35,539 bases of DNA from an uncultured Collinsella sp. (GTDB lineage: Bacteria; Actinomycetota; Coriobacteriia; Coriobacteriales; Coriobacteriaceae), in the NCBI GenBank assembly GCA_958403385.1, contig CATXXC010000023.1:1-35539 (forward strand), given 5' to 3'. The notes under the pieces were generated by a model. The model was not told the origin of the DNA, did not search any database, and saw nothing but the letters and a program-made list of their open reading frames with translations. Below, piece after piece: positions 17,801 to 25,224 of the stretch (position 1 is its first letter; every line of letters begins with the position of its first letter). Both the position numbers and the translations under genes were made by a program.

Positions 17801-18547
17801 CTTGACCTTTTTGGCAAAGACATCAGGGGCCAAAACCTCGTCCTCAGAACCCTCGAGCCAGTTCCATGCGGCCTTTTCGCTCATGCCGAGCACGCTCTGC
17901 AGCACCTCGACGACGTCGTCCTCAAAGTAGCTGTAGGTATCGCGGGTCTGGAGCCAAGACTCGCCGTTGACGCGCTCAAAGGCCTCGCGGAACTCCCGGG
18001 TCTTGCCCGGGGAATCGATGTAGTCCTCGAGCTTTGCAAGCTTGAGGTCCTCGCCGTAGAAGCCGCGCGCCTCGTAGAACATGCGCTCAAAGCCGCGAAG
18101 CAGCGCCGTGGGAGCCGTATCACCCTGCTTCCACTGGCCCGCCTTGCTATCGATGTTAAAGAGGATGGCCTGCGTGGGCACCGAGCACGCGCGCTCCATG
18201 GCAGCCGCGACCATGGGGTCGACGATTTTGCCGTCAAAGTAGCGAATGGCGCTCTTGCCACCGATCTGGCGATTCTCGAGCAGGTAGCTCAGCATCTTGA
18301 GGAAGTGCGATTTACCTGAACCGAAGAAACCACTGACCCACACGCCGATCTTGTCGGTGGGCACATCGATGGCATCGCCGTAGGCCTTGAAGAACGTGGC
18401 AAAGTGCCTCTGCAACTCGCGCGTCACCACGTACTCGTCAAGCTCCTGGCGGATGGACCCATCTTTTGAATCCTGGACCTTGACCACGCCGTTGATGGAG
18501 CGGTTGATGTCTTTAGCAAAGAGGTCGCGAATAATCGTGTTGTCCAT
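14885..18547 (-). CDS. brxC: BREX type 1 ATPase BrxC
   Basis: A 1220-aa P-loop protein of the BrxC/PglY family, a core type 1 BREX component. Walker A GFFGSGKSHFLKML is near residues 71-84 and a hydrophobic acidic strand LLFMVDEVGQF resembles Walker B. The rest is long and mostly helical, with charged coiled-coil-like stretches (about 1000-1100) and a Pro/Ala-rich linker (APVPAPVPQRKIKAL) near the C-terminus. AAAGGAG lies five bases before the ATG. Length is normal for the family and the frame is intact. It lies between brxB and pglX in the canonical order. Confidence 0.93.
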   Translation of the reverse strand: MDNTIIRDLFAKDINRSINGVVKVQDSKDGSIRQELDEYVVTRELQRHFATFFKAYGDAIDVPTDKIGVWVSGFFGSGKSHFLKMLSYLLENRQIGGKSAIRYFDGKIVDPMVAAAMERACSVPTQAILFNIDSKAGQWKQGDTAPTALLRGFERMFYEARGFYGEDLKLAKLEDYIDSPGKTREFREAFERVNGESWLQTRDTYSYFEDDVVEVLQSVLGMSEKAAWNWLEGSEDEVLAPDVFAKKVKDYVDAQAAAHGGNFRLLFMVDEVGQFITNDKDPSLMLSLQTIVEELGAACGGRVWVMVTSQEAIDNLSLPVGNDFSKIQGRFNTRLSLSSSSVDEVIQRRVLEKTAPAADMLAQVYEQDAAVLKNNFTFEGGSRSDLAGFANSKDFVASYPFVGYQFELLPDVMTEVRKHGVKAKHMSTGERSMLSAFQESAQAIQYDQTGALVPFWCFFDTISKDLEHGINQVVDRAVRAAEDAKGLEPYDVQVLKLLYLIRYIGYVKATVENISIFMIDGLDVDMRALKDRVKESLARLERENYVARQGDAYSFLTDEEQEIAQEIARTPVDNAQVIESIKKRLFDSIYTARKLNRGANDFPFDRYVDGSIHGASMGGMELCVATMASDLGRADDTELALASSGKAIVALSDEADYWETLVNAAKIRKYAKTRNLQELQPSTRQIVESKMREAAYNEKEADVLLSEAVLHARCAVNGRIIEVRAAKPAQVFEQVLAQLCDVVFEKADYIGAPVTSDSDIRSTLVGNVQVGLAGMDAGNTRALKEVEDYLKVQHQRHLDTAMGDIQRQYQQRPFGWREVDIANVVAQLVVEQRAQVLFGGQTVQANDSRMVALLRKDADKAQVRLRMRMSDRLLRATGELMCDLFDLKTVPSNEDRLVVELKERLEDLREACLAMARDYYTGIKPAYPYPGEDECEKMRSEVADVLKDQNESEAFLTTFTKHENRLLDAKEDFDKVVEFFESNQRTAFDHAKDFLSRTEGIEYASDDIPSAVENVAKVREILKDPKPYGRIKDLQPLMDPVEDDMKKLLGIRRNEFLHRIESDLQDLQAQAESQKGFVKQAKDAIADAGAKYESFKNRAHSAQSLNELSVAATNWGNWLSAATNGMYDAVDEARMRMDNERRTTEVTSTGEVVKKISNKGAASSAPVPAPVPQRKIKALRRADLVKPSRLLSAEDVERYVDDLRSRLMQALAANDEIRIN

Positions 18548-18625
18548 GGGTGCTCCTTTGGGTTTGGGAACGTTATGGCAAAGGGTTGTTACCGGCGGCA
18601 GGGACTTGCCTGCGGGGAGCCGTGC

Positions 18626-19318
18626 TTACGAGATATCGATGGCGCGGTAGTAGTTGTCGGCCGGCAGACGGTTAAAGAGCTGGAAAGAAGAGCCGTTGAA
18701 ACTGCCCGGATAGGCGGCGACCACAGGCACCTCATCAAAATCCGCAAGCATGCAGTGGAGAAGCGTATGTATGCGAAAGAACGGGAAAACCTCGCCCGCG
18801 CCGGTGAGGAAAACGACGTCTCCAGGCGCGTGCGGCTCGGTCTGCTCAAGGATGTACGCAGCGACTTTCTCGGGCGAGGCGAACTTGGCCACGTCCTCGA
18901 GCACGCGCTGGGTACCGCGGCGCTCCTCTTGGTGCGGGATAGCCTTGAGGACACGGCGCTTTTCGAGAATTGCCAGCACGGCGTCGTAAAGGTTCACGAC
19001 CTTGAGCGTGCACGGAAGCTTGTCGGCCTCGGCATCGCGTGAAAGGGCGTCAAATAATGCACGCGCCTCAAACTCCAGCGCGGGGTCATAGCAAAAAGTG
19101 TGGAAGCCGATCTCATTGCCTATGCCCTTGTTGGCCAAAAAGTCCTCGCTGCACAGACACTCGCGCAGAAGCTGCGCACGGCGCTCAAATTCCTGACAGG
19201 CGCGCTCGGAGCGGGCATGCGCCGCCACGACGCTCTTGCGGGAATGGATGCCGATATTGGTGGTGAGATCGGTCGCCGGGGTGATAACAGGGTCGACGGC
19301 GCTTTTGACGGGAGCCAC
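18626..19318 (-). CDS. brxB: BREX protein BrxB (DUF1788)
   Basis: A 230-aa BrxB-family protein. Recognisable features are the central LPCTLKVVNLYDAVLAILEKRRVL block and the C-terminal VVFLTGAGEVFPFFRIHTLLH and PVVAAYPGSFNGSSFQLF motifs, the latter diagnostic of DUF1788. The biochemical role is not settled; the protein is required in type 1 BREX. It begins with GTG one base after the brxA stop codon, with AGGGCGG nine bases upstream inside brxA, so it should be translationally coupled to brxA. If brxA is switched off by frameshift, brxB translation could fall too. It ends 78 bases before brxC. Confidence 0.92.
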   Translation of the reverse strand: MAPVKSAVDPVITPATDLTTNIGIHSRKSVVAAHARSERACQEFERRAQLLRECLCSEDFLANKGIGNEIGFHTFCYDPALEFEARALFDALSRDAEADKLPCTLKVVNLYDAVLAILEKRRVLKAIPHQEERRGTQRVLEDVAKFASPEKVAAYILEQTEPHAPGDVVFLTGAGEVFPFFRIHTLLHCMLADFDEVPVVAAYPGSFNGSSFQLFNRLPADNYYRAIDIS

Positions 19319-19319
19319 G

Positions 19320-19970
19320 CTACATCACCGCCCTGCCGGTAAGGGCCGCGATAAGCGACTGCTCGCCCAGCTGAACCAAGGCTCGCTCGACATCGGAATC
19401 GAGGAAGAGTGGTGACAGGCGCTCGGACTCCGGGCCCTGGCCCTCGCCGATAAGGCCGGCATGGCGGAGCGTCTGACGGAGCGAGCCCTTAATGCGCTTG
19501 ACCGTGGTCTCAGTCCAGCGGGCCGCGTCCGGATACTCCGTGGTAAAGCGTGTCATAAAGGCGTTGAGGTCAACCGCCGTAAAGGCATAATCGAAGTTTT
19601 GTAGGCGCTCCCCTACCTCGACGAGCACGAGCTCGCGCACGATATCGTAGCGGCAGATCATGCTGTAGAAGATGGCCTGGTCCGCCTGCGTGGGAGTGCC
19701 GGATGCCATGAGCCTGGTTAGGGATGACGCAGCCTCGACGGCGGTTTTGGGGTCGATGCCGCGCGCGGCGCATACGGCGTCCGTGGGCACCATGGCGTCA
19801 AGGCGGCGAAGGCACACGGTTGCGCGGTTGGCGACCATGCGCTCCGTGGGATATTGAAAGAGGTTCTCGCTCTTTACGCGTACAATGACCTGCTCGTCGC
19901 TTGCGCCCTGCATACGAAGGGCAGCGACGATGCGCATCTCATGCGGGAGGAATTGCTCGCGGGTGAGCAC
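19320..19970 (-). CDS. brxA: BREX protein BrxA (DUF1819), possibly phase-variable
   Basis: 216 aa from the GTG at 19970, and the first gene of the operon. LTREQFLPHEMRIVAAL and SENLFQYPTERMVANRATVCLRRLDAM are typical BrxA N-terminal blocks; family members bind DNA. The visible start is odd: the GTG is the last G of a 10-G run and has no normally spaced Shine-Dalgarno. A GTG at 20004 with GGAG eight bases upstream looks better, but its frame enters the G run one register off and stops after about 20 codons. With 9 or 12 G it would fuse to brxA, adding MDVTTKSVRGG or one more Gly. The present copy may therefore be the off or weak state, or carry a homopolymer error. Confidence 0.88.
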   Translation of the reverse strand: MLTREQFLPHEMRIVAALRMQGASDEQVIVRVKSENLFQYPTERMVANRATVCLRRLDAMVPTDAVCAARGIDPKTAVEAASSLTRLMASGTPTQADQAIFYSMICRYDIVRELVLVEVGERLQNFDYAFTAVDLNAFMTRFTTEYPDAARWTETTVKRIKGSLRQTLRHAGLIGEGQGPESERLSPLFLDSDVERALVQLGEQSLIAALTGRAVM

Positions 19971-19979
19971 CCCCCCCCC
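19970..19979. repeat. 10-base homopolymer (G on coding strand) at brxA start
   Basis: Ten C on the plus strand, that is ten G on the brxA strand, overlap the first base of the annotated GTG start. Runs this long mutate by slipped-strand mispairing. It is one of only two C/G runs of nine or more that I saw in the window. Confidence 0.9.
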
Positions 19980-20160
19980 GAACGCTTTTTGTGGTTACAT
20001 CCACAGTACACGCTCCAAGGGTGTCAAAGGCTGTCACAAGTGCGCCGCAACCCGGCAGGCAGGCGCGGCGCACATGACAATAATCATACCTGTTGGTAAA
20101 AAAGTTACCACGCCCAGAGTGTCAAATGTTGAGCAACAAAATTAAATCCGGTTAACGGTC
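19971..20160 (-). promoter_or_regulatory. BREX operon upstream region
   Basis: The gene-free interval between brxA and the small plus-strand gene (19971-20311) holds the likely BREX promoter. On the minus strand TATGAT at about 20080-20085 is a candidate -10, but no good -35 lies 16-18 bases before it. TTTGACAC occurs twice, at 20021-20028 and 20119-20126. A 17-bp palindrome (20094-20110) lies just upstream of the candidate -10. I see no WYL-type BrxR gene in the window. Confidence 0.4.
20094..20110. promoter_or_regulatory. Candidate operator TGGTAA-N5-TTACCA
   Basis: A perfect 6-bp inverted repeat with a 5-base AT-rich spacer lies about 90 bases upstream of the GTG at 20004 and next to the candidate -10. 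Its size suits a dimeric repressor. It is not followed by a T-run that would suggest a terminator. Confidence 0.4.
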
Positions 20161-20271
20161 ATTTTCGCAGCTCAGAAGCTTTGACGAGGTCGCCCCAAAT
20201 CACACTTGCCAGATAAACGCGCTTACGAATGCAGGCACGCACACGCCCAACGCCATCCTCCGCTATATTCA

Positions 20272-20299
20272 ACATAGAGTTATACATATGCTTCTATGT
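20272..20299. promoter_or_regulatory. Candidate autoregulatory inverted repeat before small antitoxin-like gene
   Basis: ACATAGA (20272-20278) and TCTATGT (20293-20299) are 7-bp inverted arms around an AT-rich spacer that contains CATATG. The right arm abuts the Shine-Dalgarno AAGGAG, so a bound protein or an RNA hairpin could block expression. Small antitoxins often bind such sites. Confidence 0.4.
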
Positions 20300-20311
20300 A
20301 AGGAGTTTCGT

Positions 20312-20485
20312 ATGCCTGTCGTAAAGCCTATTTCTGATCAGACGCGCGCGCTAACTACCATTCAGGAACGCGAAGATCACATTCAACGTACCATCGCTCA
20401 TGGTTACGACGACCTCACCAACGGTCGTGTGCGCCCCTGGAAACAAGCGAAGGCCGAGGCGGATCGGATGCGAGCCTCGAGATAA
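20312..20485 (+). CDS. Small antitoxin-like protein, no toxin partner
   Basis: 57 aa starting MPVVKPISDQTRALTT; AAGGAG lies six bases before this ATG, so an upstream ATG at 20288 is rejected. The stretch REDHIQRTIAHGYDDLTNGRVRPWKQAKAEADRMR resembles the C-terminal toxin-binding tail of short type II antitoxins (Phd/YefM- or RelB-like), where an IxxGYxDxxxGRV block is common. No toxin gene follows: the next gene is serC, 131 bp downstream. It is divergent from the BREX operon and shares its upstream region. It may be an orphan antitoxin, a remnant, or a small regulator. A run of nine C begins right after the stop codon. Confidence 0.65.
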   Translation: MPVVKPISDQTRALTTIQEREDHIQRTIAHGYDDLTNGRVRPWKQAKAEADRMRASR

Positions 20486-20486
20486 G

Positions 20487-20495
20487 CCCCCCCCC
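20487..20495. repeat. 9-base C homopolymer
   Basis: Nine C directly follow the stop codon of the 57-aa gene (one base between). Being outside any reading frame, length changes here would not alter a known protein. The interval 20496-20616 holds the serC leader; no clear terminator is seen there. Confidence 0.8.
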
Positions 20496-20616
20496 ATGTA
20501 ACCATCCTGTAAATCATAGCGGCGCGCTCGGGTTTTGCTGTGATGCGGTCGCGCCTGACGCTGCACTGTGCTAAAGTATCCCGAACGTTCAAACGACTAC
20601 GAGGGGGAACTAGAAG

Positions 20617-21741
20617 ATGGCACGTGTGCACAACTTCTCAGCTGGCCCGGCCGCACTGCCTACAAGCGTGCTCGCCGAGATCGCCGACGAGATGATGGAC
20701 TACCGCGGTTGCGGCATGTCCGTGCTCGAGATGAGCCATCGATCTAGCATGTACCAACAGATCATCGACGACGCCGAGGTAACCCTGCGTCGCCTGCTGA
20801 GCATCCCCAACAACTACCGCGTCCTGTTTTTGCAGGGCGGCGCCACGCTGCAGTTTGCGGGCATCCCCATGAACCTCATGCGCCGCGGCCGCGCCGGCTA
20901 CATCGTGACCGGCAACTTTGCCAACAAGGCATACAAAGAAGCCGACAAGTACGGCGAGGCCGTGCCGCTCGCGAGCTCCGAGGACACCAACTTCGACCGC
21001 ATCCCCGACATGGCCGACATCAACGCTCGCATTGCCGCCGAGGCCGCGAGCGACGGGCTCGACTACGTTTACATCTGCCAGAACAACACCATCTTTGGCA
21101 CCATGTACCACGAGCTGCCCGCTTGCGGCGACGTACCGCTGGTCGCAGATGTCTCGAGCTGCTTTTTGTCGCAGCCGCTCGATGTTGAGCGCTACGGGCT
21201 CATCTACGCCGGCGCGCAGAAAAACGCCGGCGCCGCGGGCGTGACCGTGGTTATCGTGCGCGACGACCTCATCGCCGACGGCCCCGCCTTTGCGCAGACG
21301 CCGCAGTACATGGACCTTAAGGCCCAGGCCGCCAAGGGCTCCATGCTCAACACGCCTAACACCTTTGGCATCTACGTATGCGGCAAGGTGTTCCATTGGG
21401 TGGAGCAGACCGGCGGGCTCGCAACCATGGCCGAGCGCAACTGGGCCAAGGCCAACCTGCTCTATGACCTGCTCGAGCACAGCGAGCTGTTCCATGGCGC
21501 CACGCAGGCCGACAGCCGCTCCATCGCCAACGTCACCTTCCGCACCGGCGACGCCGAGCTCGACGCGGCCTTTGTCGCAGGCGCGGCCAAGCACCAGATC
21601 CAAAACGTCAAGGGCCATCGCCTGATGGGCGGCATGCGCGCCAGCGTCTACAACGCCGTAACCATGGAAGACGTGCAGGCACTTGCCTCGTACATGAAGG
21701 ACTTCGAAGCGCAGCATAGTTTGAGTCCGCGATCTAACTAG
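20617..21741 (+). CDS. serC: Phosphoserine aminotransferase
   Basis: A 374-aa PLP enzyme that converts 3-phosphohydroxypyruvate and glutamate to O-phosphoserine in serine (and possibly pyridoxine) synthesis. The N-terminus NFSAGPAALPTSVL, the MSVLEMSHRS block and LFLQGGATLQF are SerC signatures. The PLP lysine is K202 in AGAQKNAGAAG. Length is typical. A GAGGGGGAA site lies upstream of the ATG. serA follows after 72 bp with a short GC hairpin (21741-21757, no T-run) between them, so the two probably form one operon. The preceding 130 bp show no convincing promoter match. Confidence 0.95.
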   Translation: MARVHNFSAGPAALPTSVLAEIADEMMDYRGCGMSVLEMSHRSSMYQQIIDDAEVTLRRLLSIPNNYRVLFLQGGATLQFAGIPMNLMRRGRAGYIVTGNFANKAYKEADKYGEAVPLASSEDTNFDRIPDMADINARIAAEAASDGLDYVYICQNNTIFGTMYHELPACGDVPLVADVSSCFLSQPLDVERYGLIYAGAQKNAGAAGVTVVIVRDDLIADGPAFAQTPQYMDLKAQAAKGSMLNTPNTFGIYVCGKVFHWVEQTGGLATMAERNWAKANLLYDLLEHSELFHGATQADSRSIANVTFRTGDAELDAAFVAGAAKHQIQNVKGHRLMGGMRASVYNAVTMEDVQALASYMKDFEAQHSLSPRSN

Positions 21742-21813
21742 CCCGCAACGCGCGGGCCGACCAGCCATCTCAAACCGCCCTGTTTAGATCAAAACCTGCT
21801 AAGGAGTTTTTTC

Positions 21814-22977
21814 ATGCGTAAGATTAAGACCATCGACGACATCACCAAAGACGGCAAAGTCGAGTTTGGCGAGGGCTACGAGTTTGTGGGCACCGCCGAG
21901 GAGGCCGACGCCATCCTGATGCGCTCCACCGACCTGCACGGCTACGAACTGCCCGAGGGCATTCGCGCCATCGCCCGCTGCGGCGCCGGCGTCAACAACA
22001 TCCCCGTCGAGGAGTACGCCAAGAAGGGCGTCGTCGTCTTTAACTCCCCCGGCGCCAACAGCAACGCCGTCAAGGAGCTCGTCCTGGGCATGCTGGTGCT
22101 TTCGAGCCGCGGCGTAGTGCAGTCGATGAACTGGGTGCGCGACAACGCCGACGACCCCGAGATCCAGGTCGATGCCGAGAAAGCCAAGAAGGCCTTTGTG
22201 GGCCGCGAGCTCAAGGGCAAGCGCATCGGCGTCATCGGCCTAGGCAACGTGGGCTCCAAGGTCGCCAACGCCTGCGTCGATCTAGGCATGGACGTCTACG
22301 GCTACGATCCGTTCATTTCCGTCGAGCACGCGTGGGTGCTGAGCCGCGAGGTGCAGCGCGTGGGCACGCTCGAGGACCTCTGCCGTGGCTGCGACTACCT
22401 CACCGTGCATGTGCCCAGCAAGGCTGACACCATCGGCATGATCAGCTCCGAGCAGATTAACCTGCTGGCGCCCGACGCCGTGCTCATCAACTACGCGCGC
22501 GAGACCATCATTGACGAGGACGCCGTCGACGCCGCCCTGCGCGAGGGCAAGCTCAGCTGGTTTAGCTGCGACTTCGCCACGCCCAAGACCGTCAAGATGC
22601 CCAATACGTTTATCACCACGCACTCGGGCGCCGGTACCGGCGAGGCCGAGGCCAACTGCGCCGACATGGCCATCAGCGAGCTCAAGGATTACCTGGAGAA
22701 CGGCAACATAGCGCACAGCGTCAACTACCCCGCCTGCAGCATGGGCAAGGCGCGCGCCGCAAGCCGCATCGCCTGCCTGCACGCCAACGTGCCCAACATG
22801 ATCGGCCAGATCACGGCGATCCTGGCCAAGGACAACGCCAACGTGCAGCGTATGACCAACGAGTCCGCCGGCGAGAACGCCTACACCATGTTCGACACCG
22901 ACGAGCACCTGGACAGCAGCACCATCGAGGCGCTCAAGCAGATTCCGTCGATGTATCGCGTGCGCGTGATCAAATAG
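21814..22977 (+). CDS. serA: D-3-phosphoglycerate dehydrogenase with C-terminal ACT domain
   Basis: A 387-aa NAD-dependent oxidoreductase that makes 3-phosphohydroxypyruvate, the substrate of the neighbouring SerC. Substrate-binding residues lie around RCGAGVNNIPVEEYA; the Rossmann motif GLGNVG is at 142-147; the active-site R229 (NYARE) and H270 (TTHSGAG) are present. Residues about 312-387 form an ACT-like domain (NVPNMIGQITAILAKDNANVQRM), often the site of serine feedback. This compact form is common in Firmicutes and Coriobacteriia. AAGGAG precedes the ATG. A strong terminator follows at 23040-23076. Confidence 0.94.
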   Translation: MRKIKTIDDITKDGKVEFGEGYEFVGTAEEADAILMRSTDLHGYELPEGIRAIARCGAGVNNIPVEEYAKKGVVVFNSPGANSNAVKELVLGMLVLSSRGVVQSMNWVRDNADDPEIQVDAEKAKKAFVGRELKGKRIGVIGLGNVGSKVANACVDLGMDVYGYDPFISVEHAWVLSREVQRVGTLEDLCRGCDYLTVHVPSKADTIGMISSEQINLLAPDAVLINYARETIIDEDAVDAALREGKLSWFSCDFATPKTVKMPNTFITTHSGAGTGEAEANCADMAISELKDYLENGNIAHSVNYPACSMGKARAASRIACLHANVPNMIGQITAILAKDNANVQRMTNESAGENAYTMFDTDEHLDSSTIEALKQIPSMYRVRVIK

Positions 22978-22990
22978 CGCCGGCTGATCT

Positions 22991-23021
22991 GACGGGCAGT
23001 TCCCCATGTGGCCTGCCCGTC
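22991..23021 (+). other. Hairpin in serA 3' region
   Basis: GACGGGCAG and CTGCCCGTC form a perfect 9-bp stem with a 13-base loop, just after serA and before the main terminator. No T-run follows. It may stabilise the transcript end. Confidence 0.55.
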
Positions 23022-23039
23022 GCTGACATTGAATGCCCG

Positions 23040-23076
23040 CGGGGACGCCTTTCGCACGAGAGGCGTCCCCGTTTTT
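23040..23076 (+). terminator. Rho-independent terminator of serC-serA
   Basis: A perfect 11-bp stem CGGGGACGCCT/AGGCGTCCCCG with a 10-base loop is followed by TTTTT. Confidence 0.92.
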
Positions 23077-23154
23077 GTGAGCCCTCCATTAAATGCACCG
23101 AGCCGCTTCTTGGCATACAATCTGTATGTTGACCTAACTATCTGTGAGGTGCCT

Positions 23155-24375
23155 ATGGTTGATACAGATTTTGCTTGGCGGCTTACGCAAGGGCTCGTGC
23201 GGATCGACAGTTCCGACCCAGGTGCGTATGAGGGCGAGATTGAACGCTATATCAAAGCGTTGATTGAGGAACGATTGGCGCAGCTGAGCCATCCGGTACT
23301 CGATGCCGTGCAGATTGCAGAGCTCGAAGTACTCCCCGGGCGCCGCGATCTTATGGTCACTGTGCCGGGCCAAAGCGACGAGCCACGGCTCGTCTATATC
23401 TGCCATATGGATACCGTTACGCTGGGCGACGGCTGGGACGCGGACATTCCGCCGCTCGGGGCGGTTGTGCGCAACGACAAACTCTATGGCCGCGGTGCCT
23501 GCGATATGAAGGGTGGCCTGGCCTGCGCCATTGCCGCACTGGTCCATACGCTCGAGCGCGTGGCGGCGGATGGAGCGCTGCCCCGCCGCGGCTTTTCGCT
23601 CATCTGCTCGGTCGACGAGGAAGACTTTATGCGAGGCTCCGAGGCAGCCATCGATGCCGGCTGGGTCGGTTCGCGCGAATGGGTGCTGGATACCGAGCCC
23701 ACCGACGGACAGATCCAGGTGGCGCACAAGGGGCGTACGTGGTTCGAGATTGAAATGGCTGGCGTGACGGCGCATGCGAGCCAGCCCTGGAAGGGCGCGG
23801 ATGCCGTCGCCGCCATGGCCGAGGTCGTGTGTTCGCTCCGTCGCGCGTTTGTGGCGCTGCCCGCGCACGATGAGCTGGGGCCTTCGACCATCACGTTTGG
23901 CCAAATCGAGGGCGGATATCGCCCCTACGTCGTACCCGACCGCGCCAAAGTCTGGGTCGACATGCGTCTGACCCCGCCGACCGATACGGCCGCCGCGACG
24001 CGCATGGTAGAGCAGGCCATCGCCGTCGCCGAAGCCGCCGCTCCCGGTTGCCATGGCAGCTACACCGTGACGGGCGACCGCCCCGCCATCGAGCGCGACC
24101 CGAACTCTCCCCTTCTAGCAGCGCTCAAGCGTGCCGCCGATGACGTGACGGACGCGGACACGACCGTCGGCTTCTTTACCGGCTACACCGACACCGCCGT
24201 CATTGCCGGCAAGACAGGTAACCGCAATTGCATGAGCTACGGTCCCGGGTCGCTCGCGCTCGCGCACAAGCCCAACGAATATGTGCCCCACGCCGATATC
24301 GTTCGTTGTCAGCAGGTGCTAATCGCGCTCGCCGACAACACGCTCTGGGACGCGAGCGGCCAAGTTGGGGCATAA
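23155..24375 (+). CDS. M20 family metallopeptidase (ArgE/DapE/CPG2-like)
   Basis: A 406-aa zinc hydrolase. Metal and catalytic residues are visible: H84 and D86 (CHMDTV), D117 (GACDMKGG), E155/E156 (VDEEDF), E181 (LDTEPTD) and H371 (AHKPNEYV). The central dimerisation domain follows VAHKGRTWFEIEMAGVTAHAS. Members remove acyl groups or cleave dipeptides; the substrate is not predictable. I chose the ATG at 23155 because GAGGT lies five bases upstream; the frame is open further upstream, through the serA terminator, but that part is not family-like. It forms its own unit or pairs with the next gene, 39 bp downstream. Confidence 0.9.
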   Translation: MVDTDFAWRLTQGLVRIDSSDPGAYEGEIERYIKALIEERLAQLSHPVLDAVQIAELEVLPGRRDLMVTVPGQSDEPRLVYICHMDTVTLGDGWDADIPPLGAVVRNDKLYGRGACDMKGGLACAIAALVHTLERVAADGALPRRGFSLICSVDEEDFMRGSEAAIDAGWVGSREWVLDTEPTDGQIQVAHKGRTWFEIEMAGVTAHASQPWKGADAVAAMAEVVCSLRRAFVALPAHDELGPSTITFGQIEGGYRPYVVPDRAKVWVDMRLTPPTDTAAATRMVEQAIAVAEAAAPGCHGSYTVTGDRPAIERDPNSPLLAALKRAADDVTDADTTVGFFTGYTDTAVIAGKTGNRNCMSYGPGSLALAHKPNEYVPHADIVRCQQVLIALADNTLWDASGQVGA

Positions 24376-24414
24376 TAAGCCGCGAACAAACCAACTCGTG
24401 CGTTAGGACCGCCC

Positions 24415-25095
24415 ATGAAAGCACTTCCGTTTCCCTGCATCCGCCCGGCTCAGGACCGCGTGCTCGAAGCGCTGCCCGCAATGGGCAGCATCCTGAGCGG
24501 CAACGATGCTCTGCGCGGAGCCATTGCCGATGGCCTGATGCTCAAGGACCCGGGTGCAGCGTATTACGTGTACGAATGCTCGGGGGAGCCGGGGCGCGTG
24601 ACGGGCGTCGTGGCGATCTGCCCGGTTGGTGCGCTGGCGGGCGGCGACGCGGTTGCCGCCGATACGACCGCCGCTGCGCGCGCAATCGCCGACCTCAAGG
24701 TACAGCCCCGTCCCGTAACGCTTGTCTACGAAGCCTCTCCCGTCATGGATATCATCCTCGGCGCCGCAAAAGAGGGCGCTTCACTCTATGCCGTCACCGA
24801 CCCCGCCGGCATTACGCACCGCGTGTGGGAGGTCAAGCGCGAGGACGCCGTCGGGGCCATCCGCGCCATGCTCGACCAGGCGCCGGAGCCGGCACTGGCC
24901 GACGACCCTGCCTACGCTGTCGCACTAGTCGAGGCATCACAGCTCCTGGCCGACGATGCACGTGCCGCCGGCACCTACACGGGCAAAGAGCCGTTCAACT
25001 TTGCCGTAGCTGCGCTCTTCCCCGCCGCGCAGGTCAGCGGCGGCGCGGCGCAGGTTCCGACGGGTCTGCTCACGCACCAGGTCGCGCGGTTCTAG
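24415..25095 (+). CDS. Short, degenerate DUF1015-family protein
   Basis: 226 aa, about half the usual DUF1015 length (roughly 400). The N-terminus FPCIRPAQDRVLEALPAM and the YYVYEC...GRVTGVVAICPV strand match the family. The usual YIADGHHR-AAA motif seems reduced to ADDPAYAVALVEAS, and the C-terminal half is missing without a frameshift remnant I can see. DUF1015 genes commonly follow serC-serA in Firmicutes, and that neighbourhood holds here with the M20 gene inserted. It is probably a diverged paralogue that has lost the conserved His motif. TTAGGA lies six bases before the ATG. A terminator follows. Confidence 0.7.
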   Translation: MKALPFPCIRPAQDRVLEALPAMGSILSGNDALRGAIADGLMLKDPGAAYYVYECSGEPGRVTGVVAICPVGALAGGDAVAADTTAAARAIADLKVQPRPVTLVYEASPVMDIILGAAKEGASLYAVTDPAGITHRVWEVKREDAVGAIRAMLDQAPEPALADDPAYAVALVEASQLLADDARAAGTYTGKEPFNFAVAALFPAAQVSGGAAQVPTGLLTHQVARF

Positions 25096-25139
25096 CAAGA
25101 CCAGACCGTCCAGCACAAAAATCGGCAGCCCAACAAACA

Positions 25140-25181
25140 GGGGGCGGAGATGCAGCAGGTACATGCATCTCCGCCCCTTTT
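25140..25181 (+). terminator. Rho-independent terminator after DUF1015-like gene
   Basis: A 13-bp perfect stem GGGGCGGAGATGC/GCATCTCCGCCCC with an 11-base loop is followed by TTTT on the plus strand. It lies between convergent genes; the minus side lacks a good T-run. Confidence 0.88.
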
Positions 25182-25224
25182 GCGTCGAGAAGTTATGCCG
25201 ACGACCCGTGCCGCCGCGCTCGCG

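Noticed and set aside
19992..20504. Inverted 9-bp pair TGGTTACAT / ATGTAACCA near the two C tracts, as possible inversion sites
   Set aside because: Nine bases is too short to support site-specific inversion, the flanks do not match further, and no invertase is in the window.
20638..21768. 376-aa minus-strand frame opposite serC
   Set aside because: Shadow of a clear serC gene.
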